DNA of 15,567 nt from JBGTIS01 sp041745535 (GCA_041745535.1 JBGTIS010000136.1:1-15567); one strand, 5' to 3'; shown: positions 6,506-14,648, counted from the first letter of the stretch. Numbers and translations: made by a program. The notes: a model not told the origin generated them from the sequence alone.

Positions 6506-9340
6506 TTACCGAATGGGCCGGATTCTGATGTTTCGCCACTTCATCACGAATGGGCCGTTTCCGTCTATGCCATGCATTTGCAAACCAATAAACCCGCTTG
6601 GATTGGTTTTGTAAACTCCTTCGTTCACAATATCCTCCACCTGCTGACCATTCACCCAGGTTTGAATGCGTGGCCCTTTCGCTACAATCCGTAGTTTGTT
6701 CCAGCCTTCGTTGTCAAGATAGTGATGGCCATTTTGTATTTTATTCTCCGATGACAGCCAGCCTGTACCCAATGCCTCCCCGTAAATGAGACCGGTAGTG
6801 GGCGTGCCCGGTCCCTGGTTTCTCTGCATTTCCACCTGAGGCCCATACACCCTGCCCGCTCTTAAATCATGCCCTTCACCTACGGTTACCGGCTTCACTT
6901 TGGTTCTGATCTGTATGCCCGAGTTGGTAATACTGTCTACCATTACTTCGAGCGCTAACTCAAAGTCATCAAATGTTCGCAGGGAACTGAGAAATGAGTT
7001 TGGACTGCCTGCTACCGTTCTCCCTACAATGGCGCTGTCTTCTACGGTATAGGTATGTGAACCATTCAGATGCACCCAGCCATTTAAGGTTGAGCCATCG
7101 AAAAGATTGATCCAATCCGTATTTTTTTGCTCTGACGAACCTTCTTCCGAATTAGGCAACGCGAATGCTATGACCGAGTCGCCATACCTGGTACCGTTCT
7201 TGCCTCCTCCGCCAGCAGCGATCACCACATATTGCTTTTCATTGATCATATAAACGCTGGGTGTGGCATAGCCGCCTGCGGGCAACTGGTACTCCCACAA
7301 TACTTCACCCGAATGTGAACTAAATGCCCGGATTTTTTCATCTGGTGTACCCGCAATAAATACTATGTCTCCAGCAGTGGCAACCGGTCCGCCAAAGCTT
7401 TTCGCTCCCGTATGGCGAATGCCTTTGGCAACCAGCTCAGGATATTCGCCCAACGGAACTTTCCACAGAATTTCACCTGTACGCAGGTCGATGGCGTTTA
7501 ACGTTCCCCACGGAGGTGAAATAGCCGGCGTGCCATAGGGGTCAACAAAAAAAGGAGCTTCATTGGAATATCGAACGCGTGAACCGGCAGCATCAACCGG
7601 CTTAACCGCTTCAGGGTCGCTCTCCAGAAAAGCAACCACATCGTTTACCTGCTCCTCAGAAAGCTGTGGAAAGGCCGGCATCATGCCACGGCCATTATGC
7701 AGCACCGTACGGATTTCCTCACTGCTTATCTGTAAGTTGGTGAGTGGAGGAAATGCCGGAGCAATGCCCTGCCGGTTTGCGCCATGGCAGGAGGTGCAGT
7801 TTTTATTATAAATCAGAGCTCCCCGCTGCACGGTAGTGGCAGTAGCCGTGTTTTCCTCATCATAATACTTTACAAGTTTGTTGATGGTAGGCGCCTCATT
7901 TACATTGACAAATATCACGTTTGAATAGGGATCGAAAGCACCACCACCCCATTCCATACCGCCCTGATGGCCCGGCAGGGTAATAGTGCCCTGTTCGGAG
8001 GCCGGGGTGTATAAAAATCCGGTTTTGTATTTCCTAAATTCTTCTAATACAAAGGCATGGGCTTCCGGGGTAATATTGGTCAGATCAGCCTCAGTGAGTA
8101 TTAAGCGGGCCAGCGGTGGCGGCTTTAACGGGAAGGGTTGGGTAACCCAGGCTTCCTCGCCCGGCACACCTGAGGGCGGTACGGGAATTTCTGTTACTGG
8201 AAATATGGGCTTTCCGGTATCCCGATCCAAAACAAAGGTGAGGCCCATTTTCGTGAACTGCACCACCGCATCCCTGGATTTTCCATCAGCGGTGATGGTG
8301 GTCAGCATCGGTGCTGGCGGATTGTCATAATCAAAGATATCGTGGTGAATTGTCTGGTAATGCCACTTACGCTCACCGGTGGTGGCATCCAGTGCCAGAA
8401 CGCAGTTGCCAAACAAATTTGCCCCTTTCCGATCGCCGCCATAAATAAAATCTGCCGCCGGTGATCCTGTGGCACAGAAAACCCAGCCTCTTTCTTCGTC
8501 AAGCGAAAAGCCTCCCCAGGGATTAGCGCCGCCATACATCACACCATCTACAAATTTCCAGGTATCGTACCCAAATTCTCCTTTTTGTGGTATGGTGTGA
8601 AATATCCACCTAAATTCCCCGGTTTCCGCATCATAGGCACGAATGTCACCCGGTGTTGAATTTTCCCCTTCGGGTACGCGCGAACCCACAATCAGGAAGT
8701 TCTGATATACAATACCCGGCGTGGTAACTTCCACAGAGGCGATGGCAGGGTCAATGGGAAGGTTCTTTCGTAAATCGATATATCCGTTCTCACCAAATGA
8801 GGTAATAAGGGCACCGGATTTCGCGTCTATGGCATACACACGGTCTTTTACAAAATTAAAAATTCTCTGGTTGTTACCCTGGGTATCTTCCCAATAAGTA
8901 ACACCCCGGTTACGGCCTCGAAAATCTTTGGTTTCTTCATTATATTGGGAAGGGTCGAATACCCAGACTTCCGCTCCGGTAATGGCATCCAGTGCTACGG
9001 CACGCACTTTGGGCGTAGTGAAATACATCAAACCATTAACGATAATAGGATTGCTATACATGGAGGGGCCATTGGGATCTCCCGTATGGTATTCCCAGAC
9101 TTTTTCAAGCTGGTGCACGTTGGTGGCATTGATCTGCGCCAACTCAGCGTACTGATTGGCTTTCTTATCTCCACGATAAATAGCCCAATCTGTATAGTTA
9201 TCGTACTTATCACCCCTCTTACTTTCGGGAACAGTATCGAGCACCAGGGTGTGTTGCCTGGGCCTTGGCACCTTCCTGTGTTTTGGGTACAGGAAAGGCA
9301 TTATCATTAAAAAGAATGCGAGTAGTTTAATGAGTGTCAT
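6506..9340 (-). CDS. PQQ-dependent dehydrogenase with inserted cytochrome c and C-terminal DUF1080 (3-keto-disaccharide hydrolase-like) domain
   Basis: A 944-residue secreted or membrane-anchored protein (hydrophobic N-terminus 1-19). Residues ~50-480 and ~590-730 form a quinoprotein beta-propeller of the membrane glucose dehydrogenase type: LAQINATNVHQLEKVWEYHTG, ALDAITGAEVW, YQTIHHDIFDYDNPP (~328-342), PPWGTLNAIDLRTGEILW, TPDEKIRAF and QYVVIAAGGGG. A cytochrome c domain (~503-575) is inserted between blades: heme motif CTSCH at 515-519 and a likely axial Met at 554 in GMMPAF. Residues ~742-944 are a DUF1080 concanavalin-like domain (WINLFDGSTLNGW, NSGIQIR, YGPQVEMQ, TGLIYG, WNKLRIVAKG, WRNIRI). 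DUF1080 proteins include 3-keto-glycoside hydrolases. The fusion therefore suggests oxidation of a sugar with electrons passing to the heme, then hydrolysis of the keto product. It ends 26 bp from the converging barrel gene. Domain calls are firm; the coupled reaction is inference. Confidence 0.92.
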   Translation of the reverse strand: MTLIKLLAFFLMIMPFLYPKHRKVPRPRQHTLVLDTVPESKRGDKYDNYTDWAIYRGDKKANQYAELAQINATNVHQLEKVWEYHTGDPNGPSMYSNPIIVNGLMYFTTPKVRAVALDAITGAEVWVFDPSQYNEETKDFRGRNRGVTYWEDTQGNNQRIFNFVKDRVYAIDAKSGALITSFGENGYIDLRKNLPIDPAIASVEVTTPGIVYQNFLIVGSRVPEGENSTPGDIRAYDAETGEFRWIFHTIPQKGEFGYDTWKFVDGVMYGGANPWGGFSLDEERGWVFCATGSPAADFIYGGDRKGANLFGNCVLALDATTGERKWHYQTIHHDIFDYDNPPAPMLTTITADGKSRDAVVQFTKMGLTFVLDRDTGKPIFPVTEIPVPPSGVPGEEAWVTQPFPLKPPPLARLILTEADLTNITPEAHAFVLEEFRKYKTGFLYTPASEQGTITLPGHQGGMEWGGGAFDPYSNVIFVNVNEAPTINKLVKYYDEENTATATTVQRGALIYNKNCTSCHGANRQGIAPAFPPLTNLQISSEEIRTVLHNGRGMMPAFPQLSEEQVNDVVAFLESDPEAVKPVDAAGSRVRYSNEAPFFVDPYGTPAISPPWGTLNAIDLRTGEILWKVPLGEYPELVAKGIRHTGAKSFGGPVATAGDIVFIAGTPDEKIRAFSSHSGEVLWEYQLPAGGYATPSVYMINEKQYVVIAAGGGGKNGTRYGDSVIAFALPNSEEGSSEQKNTDWINLFDGSTLNGWVHLNGSHTYTVEDSAIVGRTVAGSPNSFLSSLRTFDDFELALEVMVDSITNSGIQIRTKVKPVTVGEGHDLRAGRVYGPQVEMQRNQGPGTPTTGLIYGEALGTGWLSSENKIQNGHHYLDNEGWNKLRIVAKGPRIQTWVNGQQVEDIVNEGVYKTNPSGFIGLQMHGIDGNGPFVMKWRNIRIRPIR

Positions 9341-9400
9341 AGACGTTCAATCCTTATTTTTATGAACAAAGTAAATTTATTCGCGATGCTAAAATAACTT
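9341..9400 (-). promoter_or_regulatory. Possible promoter of the PQQ dehydrogenase gene
   Basis: On the minus strand TTACTTTG lies at 9374-9367, one mismatch from the Bacteroidota -7 consensus TAnnTTTG and 27 bp before the start codon. That would give a leader of about 20 nt. No good -33 TTTG is seen at the right distance, so this is only a candidate. The remaining bases up to 9484 hold no clear terminator for the DUF6807 gene, and read-through from that gene is possible. Confidence 0.3.
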
Positions 9401-9484
9401 CTTCAGGTTTTCAACTGCTACTATCAGGGCATTTGTTTTCGCTCTTTTTTTGTGAACAACTGCTTACCTGAATAATTTAATTTA

Positions 9485-10429
9485 TCAATCCTCACAGACA
9501 TATTTTTTCCACATGCCGGTGAGTTCGGCAGCACTGAGGTCTCCCGTATACGCTACCAATCTGTAACGGATTACCTCGGTTTCACTTTCATCGAGTTTCC
9601 AATCGCCCAGTATTTGTATGGAAGGGCCTACGCCCAACTCATTATCAACCCGCCACGGTGTTGGGAAAGCCTGGTTATCCGGATGATCGAACATCGCGAT
9701 ATGAGCCAAATCATCACGCCCCGGTACCTGAATACCTATGTCGGCCCATATGGCCCTTTGTGCTTCTGCCTCGCTATCGAGCTGTCCGGCAGCATTCACC
9801 ACCTCACCAGGAATTCCTTCGTGCCAGGGCATGCGAATGAATAACCCACCTACATAAAATTTCCCGAATGTGATGGCTGTTTTCGCTTCGCCCCGCCACT
9901 CCAGGTCTAACACATACTTACCATTCTCTTCCCACATCGACCAGATTTGGGTTTCGGTAAGCATGGCATCACCCTTTTCATCCAGCAAATCATATACGGT
10001 CTGCCAGGTAACTTCCTGTCCTTTTGCCTTGATCACATTCGCTGAAACCCGCCGCCAATAGTCGCCCTGCCAGTTCATAAAATAGTCGCGGCCATTTACC
10101 AGTTTTAGTCCCCAGTAAAGTCCGGTTTGGTGCAAATGATGTTTCGGTCGGTATTCGGTAAGCAATCCTTTCCCATCCGGCGCCACAATAGGATGAATGT
10201 ATGGCCGCACACCCGCTCTCGCGTTTTGCGTTATAATCGGTTCTTGGCTGCCGGAACGATAAACGGCAATGGTACCGGCCTGCTCATCCTGTACAATGCT
10301 TAATTCATTGGCATGGGTAGCCGGTTCTCCCTGTCCATAAGCCTTTGTTGGACAAATAGTACACCAACAACTAACAATAGTTATAGACAAACCGACGGCA
10401 ACAGATTTCATTATATTATTATGAGTCAT
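9485..10429 (-). CDS. DUF6807 (PmoA-like) exported protein
   Basis: A 314-residue protein with an N-terminal signal sequence. Translation could begin at the ATG at 10427-10429 or at Met7 (10411), which gives a cleaner signal peptide: MKSVAVGLSITIVSC followed by a short stretch to AYGQ, the probable cleavage region. The mature part carries the DUF6807 hallmarks RPYIHPIVAPDGKGLLTEY (~75-93) and HHLHQTGLYWG (~97-107), then FMNWQGDYWRR, VTWQTVYDLLDEKG, YVLDLEWRG and a C-terminal RYRLVAYTGDLSAAEL. DUF6807 proteins are common next to Gfo/Idh/MocA dehydrogenases, sugar isomerases and DUF1080 proteins in sugar-catabolic loci; their chemistry is not established. It lies 144 bp upstream of the PQQ-cytochrome-DUF1080 gene on the same strand and may share its transcript. 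A cysteine at residue 21 in IVSC could act as a lipobox, but the hydrophobic run before it is short. Confidence 0.85.
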   Translation of the reverse strand: MTHNNIMKSVAVGLSITIVSCWCTICPTKAYGQGEPATHANELSIVQDEQAGTIAVYRSGSQEPIITQNARAGVRPYIHPIVAPDGKGLLTEYRPKHHLHQTGLYWGLKLVNGRDYFMNWQGDYWRRVSANVIKAKGQEVTWQTVYDLLDEKGDAMLTETQIWSMWEENGKYVLDLEWRGEAKTAITFGKFYVGGLFIRMPWHEGIPGEVVNAAGQLDSEAEAQRAIWADIGIQVPGRDDLAHIAMFDHPDNQAFPTPWRVDNELGVGPSIQILGDWKLDESETEVIRYRLVAYTGDLSAAELTGMWKKYVCED

Positions 10430-10555
10430 ACATGATACAAGGTTAAAAGCATGTGCTGGATATATTTTCCGATAATATGCAAATCAAAATGTTCATGACG
10501 AATTAGAAATTTTTATATTTAAAAATCAATTTTTTTTAATTTAAATATCAATCCA
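10430..10555. promoter_or_regulatory. Divergent intergenic region between DUF6807 and the beta-helix gene
   Basis: This 126-bp gap must contain promoters for both directions. The right half (10500-10548) is very AT-rich. Facing left, a TAACCTTG-like sequence lies near the DUF6807 start and a TTTG occurs further up, but the spacing does not fit well. I cannot assign either promoter with confidence. Confidence 0.4.
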
Positions 10556-12103
10556 GTGATTCCTGTTATCAAAACCTGCTGCCTGCTTTGTTTTTTACTC
10601 ATTACCAATTTGTCGTTTGGGCAGCAATATTCGTCCTTATGGGGTAAAAATGGAGAGCAATGGAATAAAGAAAGGTTACCGGATTTTTCTTTCGCCGGCT
10701 ACCATCAGGGCGAAGCAGCCATCCCGGATGTGGATACGGTGGTAAATGTGAAGGACTTTGGTGCTACCGGCAATGGCCTGGTCGATGATACCGAGGCCTT
10801 CAAAAAAGCTATCGCCGCTGCCGAAAATGGCGCCGTGTACATTCCGAATGGCACCTATCGAATCACAGACCAGCTGGTGATACACAAAAGCAATGTCGTG
10901 CTCCGCGGCGCATCCAGAGACGAAACGATTTTATATTTTCCGTGGTTTTTAAATGATATCATGCCCAATTGGGGTTCTACCACCGAAGGGCTTCCCACTT
11001 CCAACTATTCATGGTCTGGGGGTTTTGTAAAAATTGAAGGGAATTACAATGCAAGCGAAATCACTGCCGTCACACAACCCGCAAAGCGCGGTAGCACGGT
11101 TATTAGGGTGGCATCAGCCGCGGCATTAACTGCCGGTCAATGGATCAGCGTGCGTGTGGATGATCCGGGTGACCACAGCCTGCTTGCCCATTTATACGCG
11201 GATGACCCTGGTGCTACGGATCGAATTGGTAGCCCGCCGCATGTGAGCCAGACCGTAAAGATCAGGGAAATCAAAGGCAATACCATTACAATCGACCGAC
11301 CGTTGCGGTTTGCGCTAAATGCGGATTGGTCACCTGTAATATTATCATTTGAACCGGAAACGAAAGAGTCTGGCATTGAGAACCTGACTTTCCTGTTTCC
11401 AAATATTCCCTATCAGGGCCATTTCACCGAACTGGGTAACAATGCCATTGAATTTAAGGAGGCATTTAACTGCTGGGCCAGAAATATTCGAATTAAAAAT
11501 TCAGACAGCGGCATCTACTTCAGCGGACAATTCTGTACCGTAGAGGGAGTTGTATTCGAATCGGAACGGGCACAGGGGCCCCAACGGGAAGCCACCGGAC
11601 ATCATGGGGTATATATTTATGACAACGACAACATCTTTTCCAATTTCGTATTCAAGTCCAAATTCATACACGACATTTCAGTAAGCCATTGTTCAGGCAA
11701 TGTGATTGCAGATGGAATCGGCGTAGACCTTTGCCTGGATCATCACAAAAGGTATCCTTTCGCCAATTTATTTACCAACCTTGACTTGGGAGACGGCCGA
11801 CGCATGTATCAGTCAGGCGGTGGAAAAAACCTGGGTCGGCACGCTGCCGCCTGGGAAACTTTCTGGAATATCCGATCATTGCACTCCCAATCGTGGAATG
11901 AAGGCTGGGGACCGGATATGATGAACCTGGTGGGTGTTTACTCCAATGAGCATAGTGACGTATCCGCTGACGGAAAGTGGTTTGAGCCTATCGTTCCACA
12001 AGAGATTTATCCCCAGAATATTCACAAGGCACAGTTGCAACTAAGGCTGGATGCCAATGACAACCTGAAGCGACCGTCCGAAAGTAGTAACACTGATAAC
12101 TGA
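10556..12103 (+). CDS. Secreted right-handed parallel beta-helix protein, pectate-lyase-3/GH28-related, possible DUF4955 C-terminus
   Basis: A 515-residue protein starting with GTG at 10556; no ATG is available near this point, and the GTG gives a clean signal peptide (KTCCLLCFLLITNLSFG, cleaved before Gln23). Residues 62-130 are the Pectate_lyase_3 entry motif: VVNVKDFGATGNGLVDDTEA, then AVYIPNGTYRI and NVVLRGASRDET. The middle (~165-260) contains a loop-rich insertion (ITAVTQPAKRGSTVIRVASA, ITIDRPLRF), followed by further coils with repeated N-x-x-F/I turns (GIENLTFLFPN, FKSKFIHDISVSHCS, NVIADGIGVDL). The segment DHHKRYPFANLFTNLDLGDG to FWNIRSLHS (~395-445) resembles the DUF4955 domain seen at the C-terminus of related Bacteroidota proteins. 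It may cleave or bind a polysaccharide outside the cytoplasm; substrate and catalytic residues are not identifiable here. The oxygenase gene follows directly. Confidence 0.82.
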   Translation: MIPVIKTCCLLCFLLITNLSFGQQYSSLWGKNGEQWNKERLPDFSFAGYHQGEAAIPDVDTVVNVKDFGATGNGLVDDTEAFKKAIAAAENGAVYIPNGTYRITDQLVIHKSNVVLRGASRDETILYFPWFLNDIMPNWGSTTEGLPTSNYSWSGGFVKIEGNYNASEITAVTQPAKRGSTVIRVASAAALTAGQWISVRVDDPGDHSLLAHLYADDPGATDRIGSPPHVSQTVKIREIKGNTITIDRPLRFALNADWSPVILSFEPETKESGIENLTFLFPNIPYQGHFTELGNNAIEFKEAFNCWARNIRIKNSDSGIYFSGQFCTVEGVVFESERAQGPQREATGHHGVYIYDNDNIFSNFVFKSKFIHDISVSHCSGNVIADGIGVDLCLDHHKRYPFANLFTNLDLGDGRRMYQSGGGKNLGRHAAAWETFWNIRSLHSQSWNEGWGPDMMNLVGVYSNEHSDVSADGKWFEPIVPQEIYPQNIHKAQLQLRLDANDNLKRPSESSNTDN

Positions 12104-12188
12104 ATTAACATTGAAGCGGTCAGGAAATAGCGCTGAAACAAAAATTTCAGGGCATCCATATACCTCCAAACCGCTTGTTGTCGTTAAA

Positions 12189-12959
12189 ATGAGTATGCGG
12201 CATTTTGTACAGAAAGACTCGGTAGTCAGAGAGATATGGGGGAAAAGCGATACCATACTATTTATTTTTGCCGGTACCTCTGCTGAATTCGCCCTCAATA
12301 AGGCTGTCGATTGGCTGTATTATACCGGGCGCCTGCCTGCTGATCCGCTGGGCAGACTTTTTTCTACAGTTTCCTATGCACGGAAAATTGTGTTTTCAGA
12401 AGAAAAAAAAGCTTTACGGGCCATTGACCAGATGGCGGCCATCCATGCAGCCGTAGAAGCCAGTCGCGGCACTTCCATTCCCGACTGGGCCTATCGGGAT
12501 GTACTGTTTATGCTCATTGATTATTCCATCCACGCTTATGAGTTACTGGAAAGAAAACTAACCGATGCGGAAAAAGAGGAAGTATACCGGGTATTTGCCA
12601 GGGTAGGTAACCGGGCGCACATCCCCGGACTTCCACAAAATTATCAGCAATGGCTACCGGTACGGGCAGCGCATTTGCGGCAAGATCTGGAAAAAAGCAG
12701 GCATACTACCGACCTGTACCGGCAATACCGCAAACACCTGGGCTGGGCCAGGTACCAACTGCTGCGGGAAGCCCAGATTCTGGTGGTACCCGATCGGGTG
12801 AAAACACTGCTGGCTTTCCCCAACGCTTCCTGGCTGGCACCGGTATTGAACATATACAAACTCACCCGCATGGTAAACCTGGACTGGCTCCTCAAATCCC
12901 TGATACTGCCCTCCGATTACAAAACTGAAATCAAAGCCTTAGACCAATCGTTAACCTAA
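12189..12959 (+). CDS. Oxygenase MpaB family protein (DUF2236)
   Basis: I choose the ATG at 12189, giving 256 residues that begin MSMRHFVQKDSVVREIWGKS, as usual for the family; a TTG at 12111, just 7 bp after the previous stop codon, would add 26 poorly conserved residues. The protein matches DUF2236, the heme-binding domain shared with the fungal MpaB oxygenase and rubber oxygenase Lcp: VVREIWGKSDTILFIFAGTS, LFSTVSYARKIVFSEE, the AIHAAVEASRG segment with a candidate heme-ligand His, RDVLFMLIDYSIHAYELL and a C-terminal YKLTRMVNL. There is no signal peptide, so it is probably cytoplasmic or peripherally membrane-bound. It is downstream of the secreted beta-helix gene on the same strand, but a shared role is not obvious. 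Bacterial members mostly lack known substrates. Confidence 0.85.
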   Translation: MSMRHFVQKDSVVREIWGKSDTILFIFAGTSAEFALNKAVDWLYYTGRLPADPLGRLFSTVSYARKIVFSEEKKALRAIDQMAAIHAAVEASRGTSIPDWAYRDVLFMLIDYSIHAYELLERKLTDAEKEEVYRVFARVGNRAHIPGLPQNYQQWLPVRAAHLRQDLEKSRHTTDLYRQYRKHLGWARYQLLREAQILVVPDRVKTLLAFPNASWLAPVLNIYKLTRMVNLDWLLKSLILPSDYKTEIKALDQSLT

Positions 12960-13223
12960 AACAGGTAATGAGACATATGCTCTTCATTTCTTTTACTAAT
13001 TCGTAGATTTTACTATTGGATTCGGCATTAATGGTTTATGGCAATCACATTATTAATTGGTATGCTTGTTTCGTAGATAGCGCTTTATAAAAACTACCGA
13101 AACAGCAAATTTGGTAAGTTGTATAAAAATAATGTACACTTCCACATTACAACTTATTAATCTGTGTGTATGGCCGGATAAAAAGTAAATCCATTTTAAT
13201 ACTTACCGCTTTACCTATTTTTA

Positions 13224-13254
13224 TTGTATTTTTTAAAGTAAAATTATAACTTTA
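13224..13254 (+). promoter_or_regulatory. Promoter candidate for the HU-like gene
   Basis: TTG at 13224-13226, then a 20-bp spacer, then TAACTTTA at 13247-13254. This matches the Bacteroidota vegetative pattern TTG-N17-23-TAnnTTTG except for the last base. Transcription would begin near 13261, giving a leader of about 90 nt that includes the 13310-13325 hairpin. Confidence 0.5.
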
Positions 13255-13309
13255 TTAATTAAGTAGTACGTCCAGTTTACACTAACCTTACTCAGAAAGG
13301 TACGGTATT

Positions 13310-13325
13310 GGCGCACAGGTGCGCC
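13310..13325 (+). promoter_or_regulatory. Perfect 7-bp GC-rich hairpin in the leader of the HU-like gene
   Basis: GGCGCAC-AG-GTGCGCC is a perfect inverted repeat with a 2-nt loop (in RNA probably a 4-nt loop after fraying), 25 bp before the start codon. It has no T tract, so it is not a terminator. It could stabilise the transcript or serve as an operator in DNA. The surrounding sequence is AT-rich, which makes it stand out. Confidence 0.5.
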
Positions 13326-13350
13326 GTTGGTTAATTAAATTCGAAATGTT

Positions 13351-14037
13351 ATGTTAGAGTACTTTCTTATTCTAAATAAAATGACGTCCGACCCAATTGA
13401 TTGTAGGGCGCAACCGGTAACACCGGGCAGTAAAAATGAAGAAGACATCATAGATTATATGGTGGATCGGGGTTCTACCGTTACCAAAGCGGAAGCAAAA
13501 GCCACCCTGGAGGAGTTTGGTGGGGCATTGATATTTATGTTGAAAGAAGGGTATGCCATTAATACATCGCTAATTAAAATTGTACCCAGCATTTCTGGTG
13601 TATTTACCGATAGTGATGATGTGTTTGATCCAACCCGGCACAAGGTTAACCTGAATATAAAGGCTGGTGACCGTTTGGTAGGAGTACCTTCATTGATTAA
13701 GGTAAAGAAAATTGAGGCGAATGTGGCATTGCCTTCTCCAAAAGACCTGGTGGACATAGCCTCTGGTACACAGAACAGTAAACTTACACCCGGTGGCATT
13801 GTTAAGGTAACCGGCAAGCGCATGAAGATCAGACCGGAGGAGCCTGAACAGGGAGTGTTTCTGGTAAACGGAGCACAAACCCTCCAGGTAGGTACGCTGG
13901 TGACCAATCGCCCCAGCGAGTTGGTGTTTGTACTACCAGATACGATGCCGGCCGGCGATTACACCCTGGAAGTACGGGGCGAAATCAACAACAACCTGCG
14001 TGTAGGCAGGTTGGCCGATACCCTGCAGGTAGCCTAA
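13351..14037 (+). CDS. HU-like DNA-binding protein with C-terminal DUF4469 Ig-like domain
   Basis: A 228-residue protein of a family widespread in Bacteroidota. The start is the ATG at 13351; an ATG five bases earlier hits a stop after three codons. Residues ~1-120 form the HU/IHF-like domain (MLEYFLILNKMTSDPIDCRA, EDIIDYMVDRGSTVTKAEAK, FDPTRHKVNLNIKAGDRL), with the helix-helix-beta layout of HU but lacking the canonical HU arm motif. Residues ~125-228 are a DUF4469-type beta-sandwich (GGIVKVTGKRMKI, GVFLVNG, ELVFVLPDTMPAGDYTLEV). Such proteins are predicted nucleoid or accessory DNA-binding proteins, often present in several copies per genome. No operon partner is visible: it has its own promoter candidate and a terminator just downstream. 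The role is inferred from the family; no direct function is known to me. Confidence 0.88.
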   Translation: MLEYFLILNKMTSDPIDCRAQPVTPGSKNEEDIIDYMVDRGSTVTKAEAKATLEEFGGALIFMLKEGYAINTSLIKIVPSISGVFTDSDDVFDPTRHKVNLNIKAGDRLVGVPSLIKVKKIEANVALPSPKDLVDIASGTQNSKLTPGGIVKVTGKRMKIRPEEPEQGVFLVNGAQTLQVGTLVTNRPSELVFVLPDTMPAGDYTLEVRGEINNNLRVGRLADTLQVA

Positions 14038-14088
14038 GCGCAGGCGTTTTTAAAGTTTAAATAAATTATTAACACATTAACCAACACC

Positions 14089-14118
14089 ACCCGGTTCATT
14101 ACGAACCGGGTTTTTTTT
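14089..14118 (+). terminator. Strong intrinsic terminator after the HU-like gene
   Basis: ACCCGGTTC-ATTAC-GAACCGGGT forms a perfect 9-bp stem with a 5-nt loop, followed directly by a run of eight T (14111-14118). It lies 52 bp after the HU-like stop codon and separates that gene from the repeat array. Confidence 0.95.
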
Positions 14119-14191
14119 ACCCTGCCTGATTACCTCATGCTTCAGGAATTAGCCGCAAACCAGGTTTATCAGAACGGTATAATAACCACCT

Positions 14192-14383
14192 CCTGTCATG
14201 CCAAGGAACGAGGCATCTTAATAACCCACCAGCTGCTCCCACCCTAAGCGATGTAAAAGATGCTCCGACTACGGATTCATGCTGGATGGCTAAACCACGA
14301 CAAATTACTAGGGTTGCACAAGGAACAGGGGGAGTGCAATATTAAAAATGGTAATATCCCTCGTTCCTCTCGGGATGACAGGG
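14192..14383. repeat. Palindrome-ended repeat, copy A (full, 192 bp)
   Basis: The left end CCTGTCATGCCAAGGAACG (continuing to AGGCATCTT) and the right end ATCCCTCGTTCCTCTCGGG (continuing to ATGACAGGG) are inverted repeats of about 26 bp with a few mismatches. The interior includes CTAAGCGATGTAAAAGATGC, ACGGATTCATGCTGG and ACAAATTAC, which recur in the later copies. It is preceded by TATAATAACCACC, which also precedes copy B and, more loosely, C and D. It contains no reading frame worth calling. Confidence 0.85.
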
Positions 14384-14398
14384 TAGTATAATAACCAC

Positions 14399-14530
14399 CT
14401 CTGTTATGCCAAGGAACGAGGCATCTTAAACTTTAGCAATTGCAAGGGTGCCCGGTCATTGCTGATTAATGGCTGAACCATGCTGGCTTAACCAAGTACA
14501 ATTTAGTTATGCAAAGCCGCATTCAATTTT
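14399..14530. repeat. Palindrome-ended repeat, copy B (left end and interior, right end missing)
   Basis: It starts with CTGTTATGCCAAGGAACGAG like copy A and can be followed through GGCTGAACCATGCTGGC and TATGCAAAGC, but it then diverges into AT-rich sequence before the GIY-YIG gene and never reaches a CCTCGTTCC...GATGACAGG end. It is more diverged than the other copies. Confidence 0.7.
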
Positions 14531-14648
14531 GCTCAAACACTGAACAATAACAATAAGAGATTAAAGGCTATTTATTGTATACTGAGATGACAAGTTGGTA
14601 AAAATTTTGTTGAATGAATGGTCTTTGAAAAAACTTTTGCTCAGACAG

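Larger units (their letters stand above)
12960..13350. other. 391-bp intergenic region with spaced inverted repeat, promoter and leader hairpin
   Basis: No gene is visible. The region is AT-rich and contains a 9-bp perfect inverted repeat TAAGTTGTA (13115-13123) / TACAACTTA (13148-13156) with a 24-nt spacer, a promoter-like sequence (13224-13254), two TTAATTAA palindromes (13255-13262 and 13331-13338) and a GC-rich hairpin (13310-13325). No terminator with a T tract is seen after the oxygenase gene. Confidence 0.6.

Noticed and set aside
6470..6525. Shared terminator between the converging barrel and PQQ genes
   Set aside because: CGGTAA/TTACCG and ATCCGG/CCGGAT pairs can be drawn, but the loops are long and no T tract follows a stable stem in either direction.
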